The translations under genes were made by a program, and so were the position numbers. The notes under the pieces are model-generated. The model had not been told where the DNA came from and did not search any database. It saw nothing but the letters and a program-made list of their open reading frames with translations. 30,059 nt of DNA from a virus. The stretch spans positions 1 through 30,059 of the IMG/VR virus record IMGVR_UViG_3300045283_000230. The stretch is one strand, 5' to 3'. The number at the start of each line of letters is the position of its first letter. Within the stretch, counting starts at the first letter, position 1. Shown here piece after piece: positions 22,384 to 28,768 of the stretch.

Positions 22384-22548
22384 TCACCCGAGCCCCTTCC
22401 CGCCCGGAGTCGACTTTGACTCGGTGTTATCGGCTTCGTGCCAGTGCCAGTGACCGTCGTAATGCACGTTTTCGTCTAGGTCGTCATGCTCGTGATCGGG
22501 TAGGGCATCCTCGTGCCAATGCCTCCCCCGGTCGGCGTTCGGGGTCAT
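22384..22548 (-). CDS. Histidine-rich acidic protein (54 residues)
   Basis: The small protein has nine His among 54 residues, clustered as RGRHWHEDALPDHEHDDLDE and VHYDGHWHWHE. Metal binding (nickel, zinc or copper) is plausible. ATG at 22548 overlaps the stop of the gene before it (ATGA), which supports translation. It ends 11 bases from the stop of the convergent rightward gene. No family is recognised. Confidence 0.65.
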   Translation of the reverse strand: MTPNADRGRHWHEDALPDHEHDDLDENVHYDGHWHWHEADNTESKSTPGGKGLG

Positions 22549-22721
22549 GGTGCTGACCTGCCGTTACGGGATACGTGCCATCCGCACTTCTCGAATTGCT
22601 GGAGCAGTTCGCACCCGGCCACAAGTAGCTGGTCATCCGGTGTTCTCCGGTGATCGGCCAGCCACGCGGCAATCTCTAGCGCCGCCGCGATATCGCGCAC
22701 TTTTTCGGCGTTAGCGGTCAC
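22545..22721 (-). CDS. Small helical protein (58 residues)
   Basis: The protein starts with GTG at 22721 in a GTGA joint with the previous gene and ends in an ATGA joint with the next. It reads MTANAEKVRDIAAALEIAAW, followed by LADHRRTPDDQLLVAGCELL. It is mostly helical. The function is unknown. Confidence 0.7.
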   Translation of the reverse strand: MTANAEKVRDIAAALEIAAWLADHRRTPDDQLLVAGCELLQQFEKCGWHVSRNGRSAP

Positions 22722-22948
22722 TGGCCCGCCTCCAGTTTGGTCGTGTCAGACGAGCCGACATAGCCATGCTTGACCTGATAACGAAGTGATTCGACCGCCG
22801 CCAGCAGCTTGCGTCGGGTTGTACTCCACATCAATGGGTAGCGATCAGCGAACGCAGCCAGGTCGTCGGCCACCTCCGCGGCTTCTGATCGGGGCGGGAA
22901 GTACGGAGGCATAACGCGCCCCCAGTCGGCGGTCGGGGATGGGCTCAT
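22718..22948 (-). CDS. Hypothetical protein (76 residues)
   Basis: This small protein has two predicted helices (EAAEVADDLAAFADRYP and STTRRKLLAAVESLRYQVKH). ATG at 22948 overlaps the previous stop (ATGA) and its stop overlaps the next start (GTGA). No family is recognised. Confidence 0.7.
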   Translation of the reverse strand: MSPSPTADWGRVMPPYFPPRSEAAEVADDLAAFADRYPLMWSTTRRKLLAAVESLRYQVKHGYVGSSDTTKLEAGQ

Positions 22949-23157
22949 GCGTCGCCGTCATCTGCGAGCGGCCGCCAGGAGAGGTACTTGTCGCGAGCCC
23001 AGCGGAGCACCCGATCGCGGGCCGGCTGATCGAGTCGCTCTAGGGCCTCGGCGACGGTGGCCATGATTTCCAGCTCGCGCCCCCAGCTCACACGGACGAT
23101 GGTGATCTCCCCGGTGCGCTTGGCATAGACCGTCTCGGTATCGGCGTTAGATGACAT
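22945..23157 (-). CDS. Hypothetical protein with ALERLDxxARDRVLRWA motif
   Basis: The 70-residue protein begins MSSNADTETVYAKRTGEITI and has EALERLDQPARDRVLRWARD, a helix pattern common in small actinophage proteins of unknown role. ATG at 23157 lies 11 bases inside the previous gene, with GAAGAG upstream. Confidence 0.7.
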   Translation of the reverse strand: MSSNADTETVYAKRTGEITIVRVSWGRELEIMATVAEALERLDQPARDRVLRWARDKYLSWRPLADDGDA

Positions 23158-23329
23158 CGTTTCGCTCTTCGACGACGGCGCCGATCTGGACGGCCATGTC
23201 GCGGGCGGCTTTTTCCATCGCTCGCAGGTTTTCCGGGGTCGGTTCGTAGCCGGCGCCTCGGACCATCGCCTCGATATCGAAATGGAGCGCGCCGTCATTG
23301 TCGTGCCACACGCCCGGCGGGTAGGTCAT
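23147..23329 (-). CDS. Hypothetical protein (60 residues)
   Basis: The acidic small protein begins MTYPPGVWHDNDGALHFDIE and continues with TPENLRAMEKAARDMAVQIG. ATG at 23329 overlaps the previous stop (ATGA). It resembles small early actinophage proteins in general style, but no function can be given. Confidence 0.7.
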   Translation of the reverse strand: MTYPPGVWHDNDGALHFDIEAMVRGAGYEPTPENLRAMEKAARDMAVQIGAVVEERNDVI

Positions 23330-23718
23330 GGTTGAAAGTCCGGGTGTTTGGTCGCTACGTGTCGGGCGACGTTGACAAATGAGCGGTTACAGCACGGGCA
23401 CACGCCTTTGGCGGCACGGTTCCGGGTCTTGGTCAGCTGCCCTTTGGTGGCCGCGTGTGAGGCCTTCTCCTGGTCGAGACGGGCCACCAGCGACGCCGTG
23501 CGGGATTGTGCCCGCTGGAGCTCCTGCCTGACTTTTTCGACCTCCGGTGTGCCAGCCGGAGCATGGCCGTGGCCGACCGGGCAAAAGATGCTCGGCACCG
23601 TGCGCCCGTCCTGGAAGCAGCGGAGCTGATAGTCGCGGAGCTCGGTCGGCACCGCGTGGGTCATGCCGCACCAGCAGATGACCACCGTCAGTTCGCCTCG
23701 ATAGGTCAGGGTCGTCAC
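23326..23718 (-). CDS. Coiled-coil protein with zinc-binding ends
   Basis: The 130-residue protein has an N-terminal CWCGMTHAVP zinc knuckle (about 15-24) with further Cys near 34 and 46, a central coiled coil (EVEKVRQELQRAQSRTASLV, then ARLDQEKASHAATKGQLTKT) and a C-terminal finger CPCCNRSFVNVARHVATKH (C-x2-C-x9-H-x4-H). Such proteins in actinophages probably bind DNA or RNA. GTG at 23718 overlaps the previous stop (GTGA). Confidence 0.75.
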   Translation of the reverse strand: MTTLTYRGELTVVICWCGMTHAVPTELRDYQLRCFQDGRTVPSIFCPVGHGHAPAGTPEVEKVRQELQRAQSRTASLVARLDQEKASHAATKGQLTKTRNRAAKGVCPCCNRSFVNVARHVATKHPDFQP

Positions 23719-23870
23719 GGCCGGGCCGCCTCGACGTGCGCCAGGAAGTTCCGGGCCCGGTAGTAGCCCTCCTTGGTGATGTCGTTGGGCCGGTTGTACC
23801 AGGCCAGCTCGGCCAGCCAGAGGTAGTGTCGGGCCCGCCAGCGCCGCCACCGCCAGCGCAGCCGGCTCAC
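23715..23870 (-). CDS. Small Trp/Arg-rich protein (51 residues)
   Basis: The ORF starts with GTG at 23870 and ends at 23715, joined to both neighbours by GTGA overlaps. It opens with SRLRWRWRRWRARHYLWLAE and goes on WYNRPNDITKEGYYRARNFL. The very basic, Trp-rich N-terminus suggests contact with nucleic acid or membrane. The function is unknown. Confidence 0.7.
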   Translation of the reverse strand: MSRLRWRWRRWRARHYLWLAELAWYNRPNDITKEGYYRARNFLAHVEAARP

Positions 23871-24187
23871 GGCTCTTGCCCGGTGTCGCCGTCGTTGAAG
23901 AGGCTGCGGATCCCGAAGCGTTCGTCGGCGAGCATGGCGGCCTCGTCGAGGATGCGGGCGCCCTCGTCCCGCTCGAGGAGGATGGCGGCGGACGCTTTGA
24001 CCTCGTGGGTGCGGGTGAAGATGCCGGTTTCGTCGCCGTGGGTGACCTTGCGGACCACACCGCGGACGATGAGATAGACCTCCTCGTCGAGGCCCAGGGC
24101 GCCGACCCGCTCGTCGGAGCGGCCGGCCAGCTTGAGCCGGGCCGCTTTGACCTGCTGGCCCTCGAACTTGGGCAGCGATGTTTTCAT
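23867..24187 (-). CDS. Hypothetical protein with LPKFEGQQV N-terminal motif
   Basis: The 106-residue protein begins MKTSLPKFEGQQVKAARLKL and has a beta-rich core EEVYLIVRGVVRKVTHGDET, then a helical, acidic C-terminus. The core resembles a family of small actinophage proteins with a (V)YLxVxGxVxxVxHGDxxG strand pattern, of unknown function. ATG at 24187 overlaps the previous stop (ATGA). The first residues are repeated in a 25-residue ORF further upstream. Confidence 0.7.
   Translation of the reverse strand: MKTSLPKFEGQQVKAARLKLAGRSDERVGALGLDEEVYLIVRGVVRKVTHGDETGIFTRTHEVKASAAILLERDEGARILDEAAMLADERFGIRSLFNDGDTGQEP
24149..24175. repeat. 27-bp exact direct repeat, copy 1
   Basis: Identical to 24506-24532, 357 bp away. 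Both encode LPKFEGQQV near a protein start. Recombination between them would remove the 97-residue gene. Confidence 0.85.
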
Positions 24188-24477
24188 TTCGAGCTCCCGT
24201 CGGTGGGGGTCAGAAGGCGGCCTTCGACTTGATGCCAGCGGCGGTCGTCGGCCTCGACATAGGCGGCCAGATTCCCGAGAGCGGCGATGGCGAAATCGGC
24301 CAGGCAGTCGGCGCACACGGTCATCTGCGGGAAGCCCGGGTCGGGCCCGGCGCCGGCCAGACCGATCCGCATGGCCACCACCGGAATGTCGATGCGGCCG
24401 CCGTCGTGGAGCGGCGCCCCGCACAGGCCAGGACGGGCCCGGGCGCCGGCGGGGAACCGCTGGCCGTCACGCGCCAT
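24184..24477 (-). CDS. Hypothetical protein with single CxxC
   Basis: The 97-residue protein has GLCGAPLHDGGRIDIPVVAM in the first half and MTVCADCLADFAIAALGNLA in the second, which may bind one zinc together. ATG at 24477 lies within the end of the 25-residue ORF, and the stop joins the next gene by ATGA. The function is unknown. Confidence 0.65.
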   Translation of the reverse strand: MARDGQRFPAGARARPGLCGAPLHDGGRIDIPVVAMRIGLAGAGPDPGFPQMTVCADCLADFAIAALGNLAAYVEADDRRWHQVEGRLLTPTDGSSK

Positions 24478-24544
24478 GGCCGGCCAGCCAGGCGGGAATG
24501 TCGACGACCTGCTGGCCCTCGAACTTGGGCAGGGCGCTTTTCAC
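24467..24544 (-). CDS. 25-residue micro-ORF sharing the LPKFEGQQV motif
   Basis: The peptide starts with GTG at 24544, in a GTGA joint with the regulator gene, and begins KSALPKFEGQQVVDIPAWLA after the initiator. The core nine residues equal those at the start of the 106-residue protein, encoded by a 27-bp exact repeat. It is either a true micropeptide or the remnant of a duplicated gene. Confidence 0.55.
   Translation of the reverse strand: MKSALPKFEGQQVVDIPAWLAGHGA
24506..24532. repeat. 27-bp exact direct repeat, copy 2
   Basis: Identical to 24149-24175. It lies in the 25-residue micro-ORF. Confidence 0.85.
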
Positions 24545-25335
24545 GGGCGCTCCTCATAGTCGGACGGTTTGCCGCCGAACAACCCAGCCAGCTTGCGACG
24601 GTGGGCAGGTCGAACTCGTTGCTCGTCGCGCTCCCAGCGCGACACGGTCATCGCCGACACGCCGCAGGCGGCGGCCACGTCCTCCTGGGTGTAGTCCTCG
24701 GCGATCCGCAACGCCTGGAGGTGTTCGCCGAGGGTGCGCCGACGCACCGGTACCGGGATGCGCCGGCACAGGTCGATTATCCGGTGGCGCAGCTCTTCGT
24801 AGAGGTCTTCGCCGTCTCTGTCGACCCGGTAGCGGCGGAACTGCTCGCAGGCTTCGATGATGTCGAGGCAGTCGGTCGGGTCGACTGTTTGGCCATTGCG
24901 GGCCCGGCGGAAGAGCGTTTCGATCTGGTTGCAGACGATCCGCCAGCCGGGCGGGTTGTCGGGTTCGCGTTCCTCGAACTCGAAGCGCAGCACGACAAGC
25001 TCGTCAAGAACCATCTCCAGTTCTTGGATCGTGGCCGGCACCAACTCGGTGGACATACCCGTTGCGACCTCGCCGGTCTGGGCGTGGACGAGGAGACGAC
25101 GGGCGAACGCTAACCGGCCGTCGCAGGCCGCGATGAGGTTGCTGGTGGCCAGCACGCTGGCGGAGATCGCCGCGGCCAGCAGAATCTGGAGGGCGATGAG
25201 GGCGGGCCCATGTAGGAGACTCCAGCCGAGCAGCCCGGAGACGGTGACGGCGACGGCGTCGTCGAAGCCGAAGTGGTCGGCGACGAGCACGACCGTGCCG
25301 ATGATTGCGCTTTCCAACGCGACGCGGCGGCGCAC
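24541..25335 (-). CDS. Membrane-anchored XRE-family regulator, candidate repressor
   Basis: The 264-residue protein has two N-terminal hydrophobic helices (AIIGTVVLVADHF near 10-22 and ALIALQILLAAAISASVLAT near 45-64), an acidic helical middle (ELEMVLDELVVLRFEFEERE) and a C-terminal XRE helix-turn-helix: TLGEHLQALRIAEDYTQEDV followed by AAACGVSAMTVSRWERDEQR. Codon third positions in the N-terminal part are G/C-rich, so the hydrophobic region seems genuinely coding. GTG at 25335 follows the previous stop by nine bases. ATG at residue 93 would give a soluble form. It is the best repressor candidate. Confidence 0.7.
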   Translation of the reverse strand: MRRRVALESAIIGTVVLVADHFGFDDAVAVTVSGLLGWSLLHGPALIALQILLAAAISASVLATSNLIAACDGRLAFARRLLVHAQTGEVATGMSTELVPATIQELEMVLDELVVLRFEFEEREPDNPPGWRIVCNQIETLFRRARNGQTVDPTDCLDIIEACEQFRRYRVDRDGEDLYEELRHRIIDLCRRIPVPVRRRTLGEHLQALRIAEDYTQEDVAAACGVSAMTVSRWERDEQRVRPAHRRKLAGLFGGKPSDYEERP

Positions 25336-25344
25336 GGCCCCGGC

Positions 25345-25674
25345 TTACAGATCGACGCTGCGGACGATGCGGGCGATGCGCGCCAGGGTGGCCGGCGCCA
25401 GCTGTTTGGGTAATTTCCCTTTGCGTTGGCCTTCGGCGATGAACTGGCGGGCCCATTCGGCGATGATTTCGTCGCGGCTGGGGCCGGCCGCTTTGTCGGC
25501 CTCCCAGGCGTCGATCACGCTGGCCGGGATACGCAAGCCCCGTTCGGTGGGCACTGATTCCCACACGCCCGTGCGCACCCGGCGGTACACCCAGCTGGTC
25601 GAGCATTTAAGCCGCCAGGCCACCTCCATCGGGGTCAGCAGATCATCTTGGACGGCAACCATCGCAGCAGACAT
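25345..25674 (-). CDS. Excisionase-like / MerR-type HTH protein
   Basis: The protein (109 residues from 25674) has a HTH_17-type winged helix: LLTPMEVAWRLKCSTSWVYR followed by RVRTGVWESVPTERGLRIPA, then a helical tail. Such proteins are excisionases or small regulators. With a serine integrase nearby it could serve as the recombination directionality factor. The frame is open up to 25716, and ATG codons at 25716, 25698, 25674 and 25662 are all possible. GAGGGG abuts 25674 and lies 12 bases from 25662. Confidence 0.7.
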   Translation of the reverse strand: MSAAMVAVQDDLLTPMEVAWRLKCSTSWVYRRVRTGVWESVPTERGLRIPASVIDAWEADKAAGPSRDEIIAEWARQFIAEGQRKGKLPKQLAPATLARIARIVRSVDL

Positions 25675-25816
25675 CCCCTCGCCACCCGACCCTTCCATTG
25701 GCACCGGGACCCCCATTGGGTTCAGCCCGACGCCATGTTCGCTCGTTCTACACCAAGTGTGGTGGCGCCGTCACTAGCCGTTTTCTGTTAGTTCATCCGG
25801 GTGGGGCGAAACGGAA
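25675..25816. promoter_or_regulatory. Intergenic region upstream of excisionase-like gene
   Basis: About 140 bp without a clear gene (partly N-terminal extension if an upstream start is used). It holds an inverted repeat CACCA-AGTG-TGGTG at 25751-25764 and a less GC-rich stretch near 25775-25800, suitable for a regulated promoter. No firm -35/-10 pair is identified. Confidence 0.4.
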
Positions 25817-26035
25817 TTATCGGCCGCGGCGGTGGGAGCGCCGGCGGATGTCGGCAACAATGGCCTGCCAGGTTTTGTCTTTGAGTCCCGACTTGGCAGC
25901 GCGGCCCATATGGATTCCGAGGATTTCGGCGATGGCGGTGTAGTTCCCGCCAGTCAGGTCGCCCATGGCCTCCCAGCCGGCGCGGGCCTCGGGGGAGAGG
26001 TCGACGTTGATGCGCTTTCTCCCACCATCCACCAT
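25817..26035 (-). CDS. Small ribbon-helix-helix-like protein
   Basis: The 72-residue basic protein has KRINVDLSPEARAGWEAMGD followed by GGNYTAIAEILGIHMGRAAK, resembling a ribbon-helix-helix DNA-binding protein, and a basic end RRRSHRRGR. ATG at 26035 has AGGA four bases upstream. An ATG at 26086 would add 17 residues but would read through the inverted repeat. It follows the integrase gene and may regulate it or assist it. Confidence 0.65.
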   Translation of the reverse strand: MVDGGRKRINVDLSPEARAGWEAMGDLTGGNYTAIAEILGIHMGRAAKSGLKDKTWQAIVADIRRRSHRRGR

Positions 26036-26057
26036 GAAATCCTGCGATTCACCATGT

Positions 26058-26087
26058 GATGTGGGCAAGTGTGGGGACTCCCACATC
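26058..26087. repeat. Inverted repeat after the integrase gene
   Basis: Outer arms GATGTGGG (26058-26065) and CCCACATC (26080-26087) are perfectly complementary. An alternative inner stem TGTGGG-GACT-CCCACA covers 26070-26085. It starts five bases from the integrase stop. No T-run follows, so a classical terminator is unlikely. An operator for the downstream gene or part of an attachment site is possible. Confidence 0.6.
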
Positions 26088-26091
26088 GTTC

Positions 26092-27678
26092 TCAGCCGAA
26101 ATGGAGACGTGCGAGCGCGGCAGACACCATGGCAGCATCGTCGGGGTCCCACTTGCGGTTGTGGTAGCCGCCCGTATACGGGTCGACAAAGATGCTGATG
26201 CTGCGCAGGTTTAGCGCCTCGATGATGATCTCCCGGCGACATTCGACCGCCAGACCGTCCCAGGCGGCGGCCAGGGCGCCGGGCTGGCCGGCGTAGGGGG
26301 CCAGCATCGAACGCTCCGTGACGGTTGCGAGCTGGGCGGCGAGGTCCTCACGCTGAGCCTTGACTCCGCGGCTCACCGCGTCGTAGCGATCCTTGTCCCA
26401 ATGCTCGGGATCGTCGTCGGGAAGGAGCCAATGCCCGGTGGCCTCTTCTAGCTTGGCCTCGAGCATGGCCAGCCGGCCCTGTATAGCCGGGACATCGACG
26501 GCGGCCTGGGGCTTGATATAGGCACCCAGGTCCATCTCGTCGACCCAGACGATCACAGCCTCAGTGACGGCCTCCTCGACGGTGCCGGCGTCGATGTTCC
26601 CGCCGCCGCAGCGGGTGGTGCCGACGTGTTTCTTGCATGCCAGGGTGGGGCGGCCGGTCTTCATGCAGTGCCGCTCGAGGGAGTTGCCACAGCCGGCACA
26701 CTTGACCAGGCCGGTCAGCAGCGATAGCCGCCGCGGCCTGGCCTCAGGACCGCGGGGCCCTTTGCGGTTTCCGCCGCGGCGATCGATGGTGTGGATGACC
26801 TGCCAGTACCAGTCGGGTGGGCAAATGCCCTGGAAGTTGCCCGGTTTGATTTCGCCCTCGTCGGGGTTCTCTTCGCCGGGGTGCCATACGAGGCCGTAGT
26901 GGCGGGGTGTGGTCAGCAGGGATTTGACCGCCTGCACGTTCCAGCCTTTGGTGATCATGATCTCGCCGGTGCGCTGGTTGCGTAGACCGTCTCGTGAGCG
27001 GCCCACCCCGGCCGTGTTGAGGCGTACGGCGATGGTGTTCATGTTCTCACCGCCCAGAAACGATTCGATGGCTTGCCGTACGTGCCGGGCCTGGTCTTCG
27101 TTGATCTCGCTGCTGCCGTTCCACCCGAATGCCCGGGCGAGCGTGGGCAGACCTTCCCGGCGCCGGCGCCGGCGAGAGCGTTTGACCCGCTCGCTGATCT
27201 TGTCCGACTCTCGGGCGTTGCCCGAGACGATGCCCCGGGCGTGGTTGCGGCCGTCAGCGCTGCGCAGGTCGAACGGCACGGTTGAGGTGTGGGACTGGAC
27301 GATGATGGTCCGGCGGCCGCCCATGCGGGGGTCGCACATGTCGATGAGGTCCTCGAGCTCGCGCGGCTGGCGGAGCAGCCGGTCCATGTCCCAGAAGAGG
27401 ATGGCGTCGGCTTCGTCGTCGGCGAGCATGCGCATGGCGTCGGCGAAGATCTCGCGGACCCGGCGGGCGTAACGGCTGGCCGAGCGGTGAGGTTCGGCGA
27501 ATCGGGCCACGACCTCGGCGTCGGGCTGCTCGGCGATCCACTCGTCCATCTCGTAGAGCTGCTCGTCGGTACTGACCTCGTCGCCGAAGGGGTTAAGGCT
27601 GACCCGGGCGTAGAGAATCCAGCGGATTTTCCGCTTGGCCGGCACATAACGCTTGTTGGCCTCGACCGGTTCACTCAT
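26092..27678 (-). CDS. Large serine integrase
   Basis: The 528-residue protein integrates the phage genome into the host chromosome. The N-terminal resolvase-type domain has the catalytic Ser27 in WILYARVS and the DMDRLLR motif near 97-103. The recombinase domain follows (ARAFGWNGSS, then MNTIAVRLNTAGVGRSRDGL). The zinc ribbon is LVKCAGCGNSLERHCMKTGR plus CKK...TRC, and a coiled coil and C-terminal domain complete it. The length is normal for the family. ATG at 27678 is preferred because a TAGTAT -10 box ends seven bases upstream, fitting a leaderless start. The open frame goes back to 27729. Confidence 0.93.
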   Translation of the reverse strand: MSEPVEANKRYVPAKRKIRWILYARVSLNPFGDEVSTDEQLYEMDEWIAEQPDAEVVARFAEPHRSASRYARRVREIFADAMRMLADDEADAILFWDMDRLLRQPRELEDLIDMCDPRMGGRRTIIVQSHTSTVPFDLRSADGRNHARGIVSGNARESDKISERVKRSRRRRRREGLPTLARAFGWNGSSEINEDQARHVRQAIESFLGGENMNTIAVRLNTAGVGRSRDGLRNQRTGEIMITKGWNVQAVKSLLTTPRHYGLVWHPGEENPDEGEIKPGNFQGICPPDWYWQVIHTIDRRGGNRKGPRGPEARPRRLSLLTGLVKCAGCGNSLERHCMKTGRPTLACKKHVGTTRCGGGNIDAGTVEEAVTEAVIVWVDEMDLGAYIKPQAAVDVPAIQGRLAMLEAKLEEATGHWLLPDDDPEHWDKDRYDAVSRGVKAQREDLAAQLATVTERSMLAPYAGQPGALAAAWDGLAVECRREIIIEALNLRSISIFVDPYTGGYHNRKWDPDDAAMVSAALARLHFG

Positions 27679-27685
27679 CGCCTGC

Positions 27686-27691
27686 ATACTA
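27686..27691 (-). promoter_or_regulatory. Predicted -10 box of the integrase promoter
   Basis: TAGTAT (coding strand) matches TANNNT and lies seven bases before the ATG at 27678. It is flanked by half-sites CGGTTCAC (27667-27674) and CGGTTCAG (27692-27699), as expected for a repressed promoter. No clear -35. Confidence 0.5.
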
Positions 27692-27722
27692 CGGTTCAGG
27701 TTTCGGGTAGCCGACTTATACG

Positions 27723-27740
27723 AGTACATAGAGATGTACT
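27723..27740. repeat. AT-rich dyad upstream of the integrase
   Basis: AGTACAT-AGAG-ATGTACT is a perfect inverted repeat with 7-bp arms in an unusually AT-rich stretch of this genome. It lies just upstream of the integrase gene, where attP of serine-integrase phages is often found, so it may be part of attP or an operator. Confidence 0.65.
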
Positions 27741-27787
27741 ATATGTGGAACACCAGCCAGATTCAGGACACCCCCGGCGAATCTGTG

Positions 27788-27806
27788 GTGAACCGACTCG
27801 GTTCAC
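27788..27806. promoter_or_regulatory. Perfect 19-bp palindrome, probable operator
   Basis: GTGAACCG-ACT-CGGTTCAC has 8-bp perfect arms and sits between the divergent integrase and membrane-protein genes. The same octamer occurs at the integrase start (27667-27674) and a 7/8 version at 27692-27699. This looks like a repressor operator set. Confidence 0.65.
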
Positions 27807-27933
27807 ACGGCCACGAGCCAACGCATTAGCAGTCGGAAACGGCCGCGCCCGGGCTGCACACGTCGCCCGACTCGCTGGTCCGCCAAATGATCACTCGCTC
27901 AAGGTCGGCGCGCCAGGTGGCGATACGCCCAAC

Positions 27934-28197
27934 ATGACCTCAACAATCGAGATCCTCCATGGCCCGGCGCTGATCGCGATCGCCGTTCTGGCCCTCTTCG
28001 TCTGCTTCATGATGTTCGTGACCTGGTGGGCGCTGCTCGGCTGGGGCACTTCGATCGCCCACCGGGTCTACCGGTGGGGCATGGGCACCCGTCAAACCCC
28101 GCAGTGGACACCCGCGAAGCCGGTCGAGGACGCATCGGCGGACGAGCTCGACGACCCCTCAAGAAGTTCGGCGCCGATGACGATAGGGCGAAGGTGA
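27934..28197 (+). CDS. Small membrane protein, rightward, candidate lysogeny gene
   Basis: The 87-residue protein has one or two hydrophobic segments (ALIAIAVLALFVCFMMFVTW, then WALLGWG, about residues 12-37) and a hydrophilic, acidic C-terminus. ATG at 27934 is used; the longer open frame is antisense to the integrase. It is followed after five bases by the lipoprotein gene, so the two form a small rightward operon opposed to the lytic genes, as lysogenic-conversion or exclusion genes often are. Confidence 0.7.
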   Translation: MTSTIEILHGPALIAIAVLALFVCFMMFVTWWALLGWGTSIAHRVYRWGMGTRQTPQWTPAKPVEDASADELDDPSRSSAPMTIGRR

Positions 28198-28202
28198 TAC
28201 CG

Positions 28203-28655
28203 ATGAAGACCCGCAGTTTGCTCATCGCGGGCCTGGCCGCCGCCAGCGTGGGCCTCGCCGCCTGCGGTACCGCCGGCGCCTCGAGCCCGACGAACCGCGC
28301 CGTCGCGGCCTGGTGGGATGCCAATCAGGTCGATTACCAGGCCATCCCCAAGAACCACACCGCCATCTCCAACGCGGCGGATGACCACGATTACGTCGGC
28401 GTGGCCGCCGCCTGCCGTACCCTCGGCGATGACGTCGCCACCCTTCAGGCTGATCCGCCTATCCCGGTCGAGTCGGCCAATGCCCCGTACCAGGCGGCTC
28501 TGCGGCTCGAGGCCAAGTCCGCGGTCGAGTGCCATGATGGCGCCTCGTCCGGGGATGACGCCGCTATCAAGGCCGCCACCGCCGATATCGGGGCGGCAGG
28601 CGACCAGTGGACTGCCGCTACATCGGCGCTTGATGCCGCCACCGGCGGCAGCTAG
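28203..28655 (+). CDS. Lipoprotein, probable lysogenic conversion or exclusion factor
   Basis: The 150-residue protein has a lipoprotein signal: MKTRSLLIAGLAAASVGLAA followed by the lipobox Cys (LAAC, residue 21). The mature part has HTAISNAADDHDYVGVAAAC, DPPIPVESANAPYQAALRLE and a final helical AAGDQWTAATSALDAATGG, similar in style to actinobacterial lipoproteins of unknown role. AAGG lies eight bases before ATG 28203. Lipoproteins on prophages commonly block superinfection, which would be consistent, but there is no direct evidence. Confidence 0.8.
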   Translation: MKTRSLLIAGLAAASVGLAACGTAGASSPTNRAVAAWWDANQVDYQAIPKNHTAISNAADDHDYVGVAAACRTLGDDVATLQADPPIPVESANAPYQAALRLEAKSAVECHDGASSGDDAAIKAATADIGAAGDQWTAATSALDAATGGS

Positions 28656-28765
28656 AGGCCGGCCCAGCGGAGTAGCAGGTAGATGAGTTCGCCGGCGGCG
28701 GCGGAGCCGGCAGCGATAGCCAGCCACACGACCAGGATGACCAGACGGCGGTCGCGTCGGCTCAA
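28652..28765 (-). CDS. Small membrane protein (37 residues), lysis cassette
   Basis: A short ORF starting with TTG at 28765 (the only option after an in-frame stop) reads SRRDRRLVILVVWLAIAAGS, then a second hydrophobic part ending in YLLLRWAGL. It has a basic N-terminus and one or two membrane segments. Its TAG overlaps the TAG of the convergent lipoprotein gene in a shared CTAG. It lies after two other small membrane proteins and could be a holin partner, but no ribosome site supports the start. Confidence 0.5.
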   Translation of the reverse strand: MSRRDRRLVILVVWLAIAAGSAAAGELIYLLLRWAGL

Positions 28766-28768
28766 CCG

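Noticed and set aside
21485-22387. Minus-strand ORF of 300 codons opposite the rightward gene
   Set aside because: The plus-strand product has a coherent motif-bearing sequence and a plausible promoter and start. The minus product has no recognisable motif and would overlap the start of the RecT-like gene.
22484-22672. 62-codon minus-strand ORF
   Set aside because: It is out of frame with two small ORFs (22384-22548 and 22545-22721) that join all neighbours by ATGA/GTGA overlaps and explain the region better.
26058-26087. Rho-independent terminator after the integrase
   Set aside because: The stem is good, but no run of T follows in the direction of transcription, and the next gene begins 20-50 bases further on the same strand.
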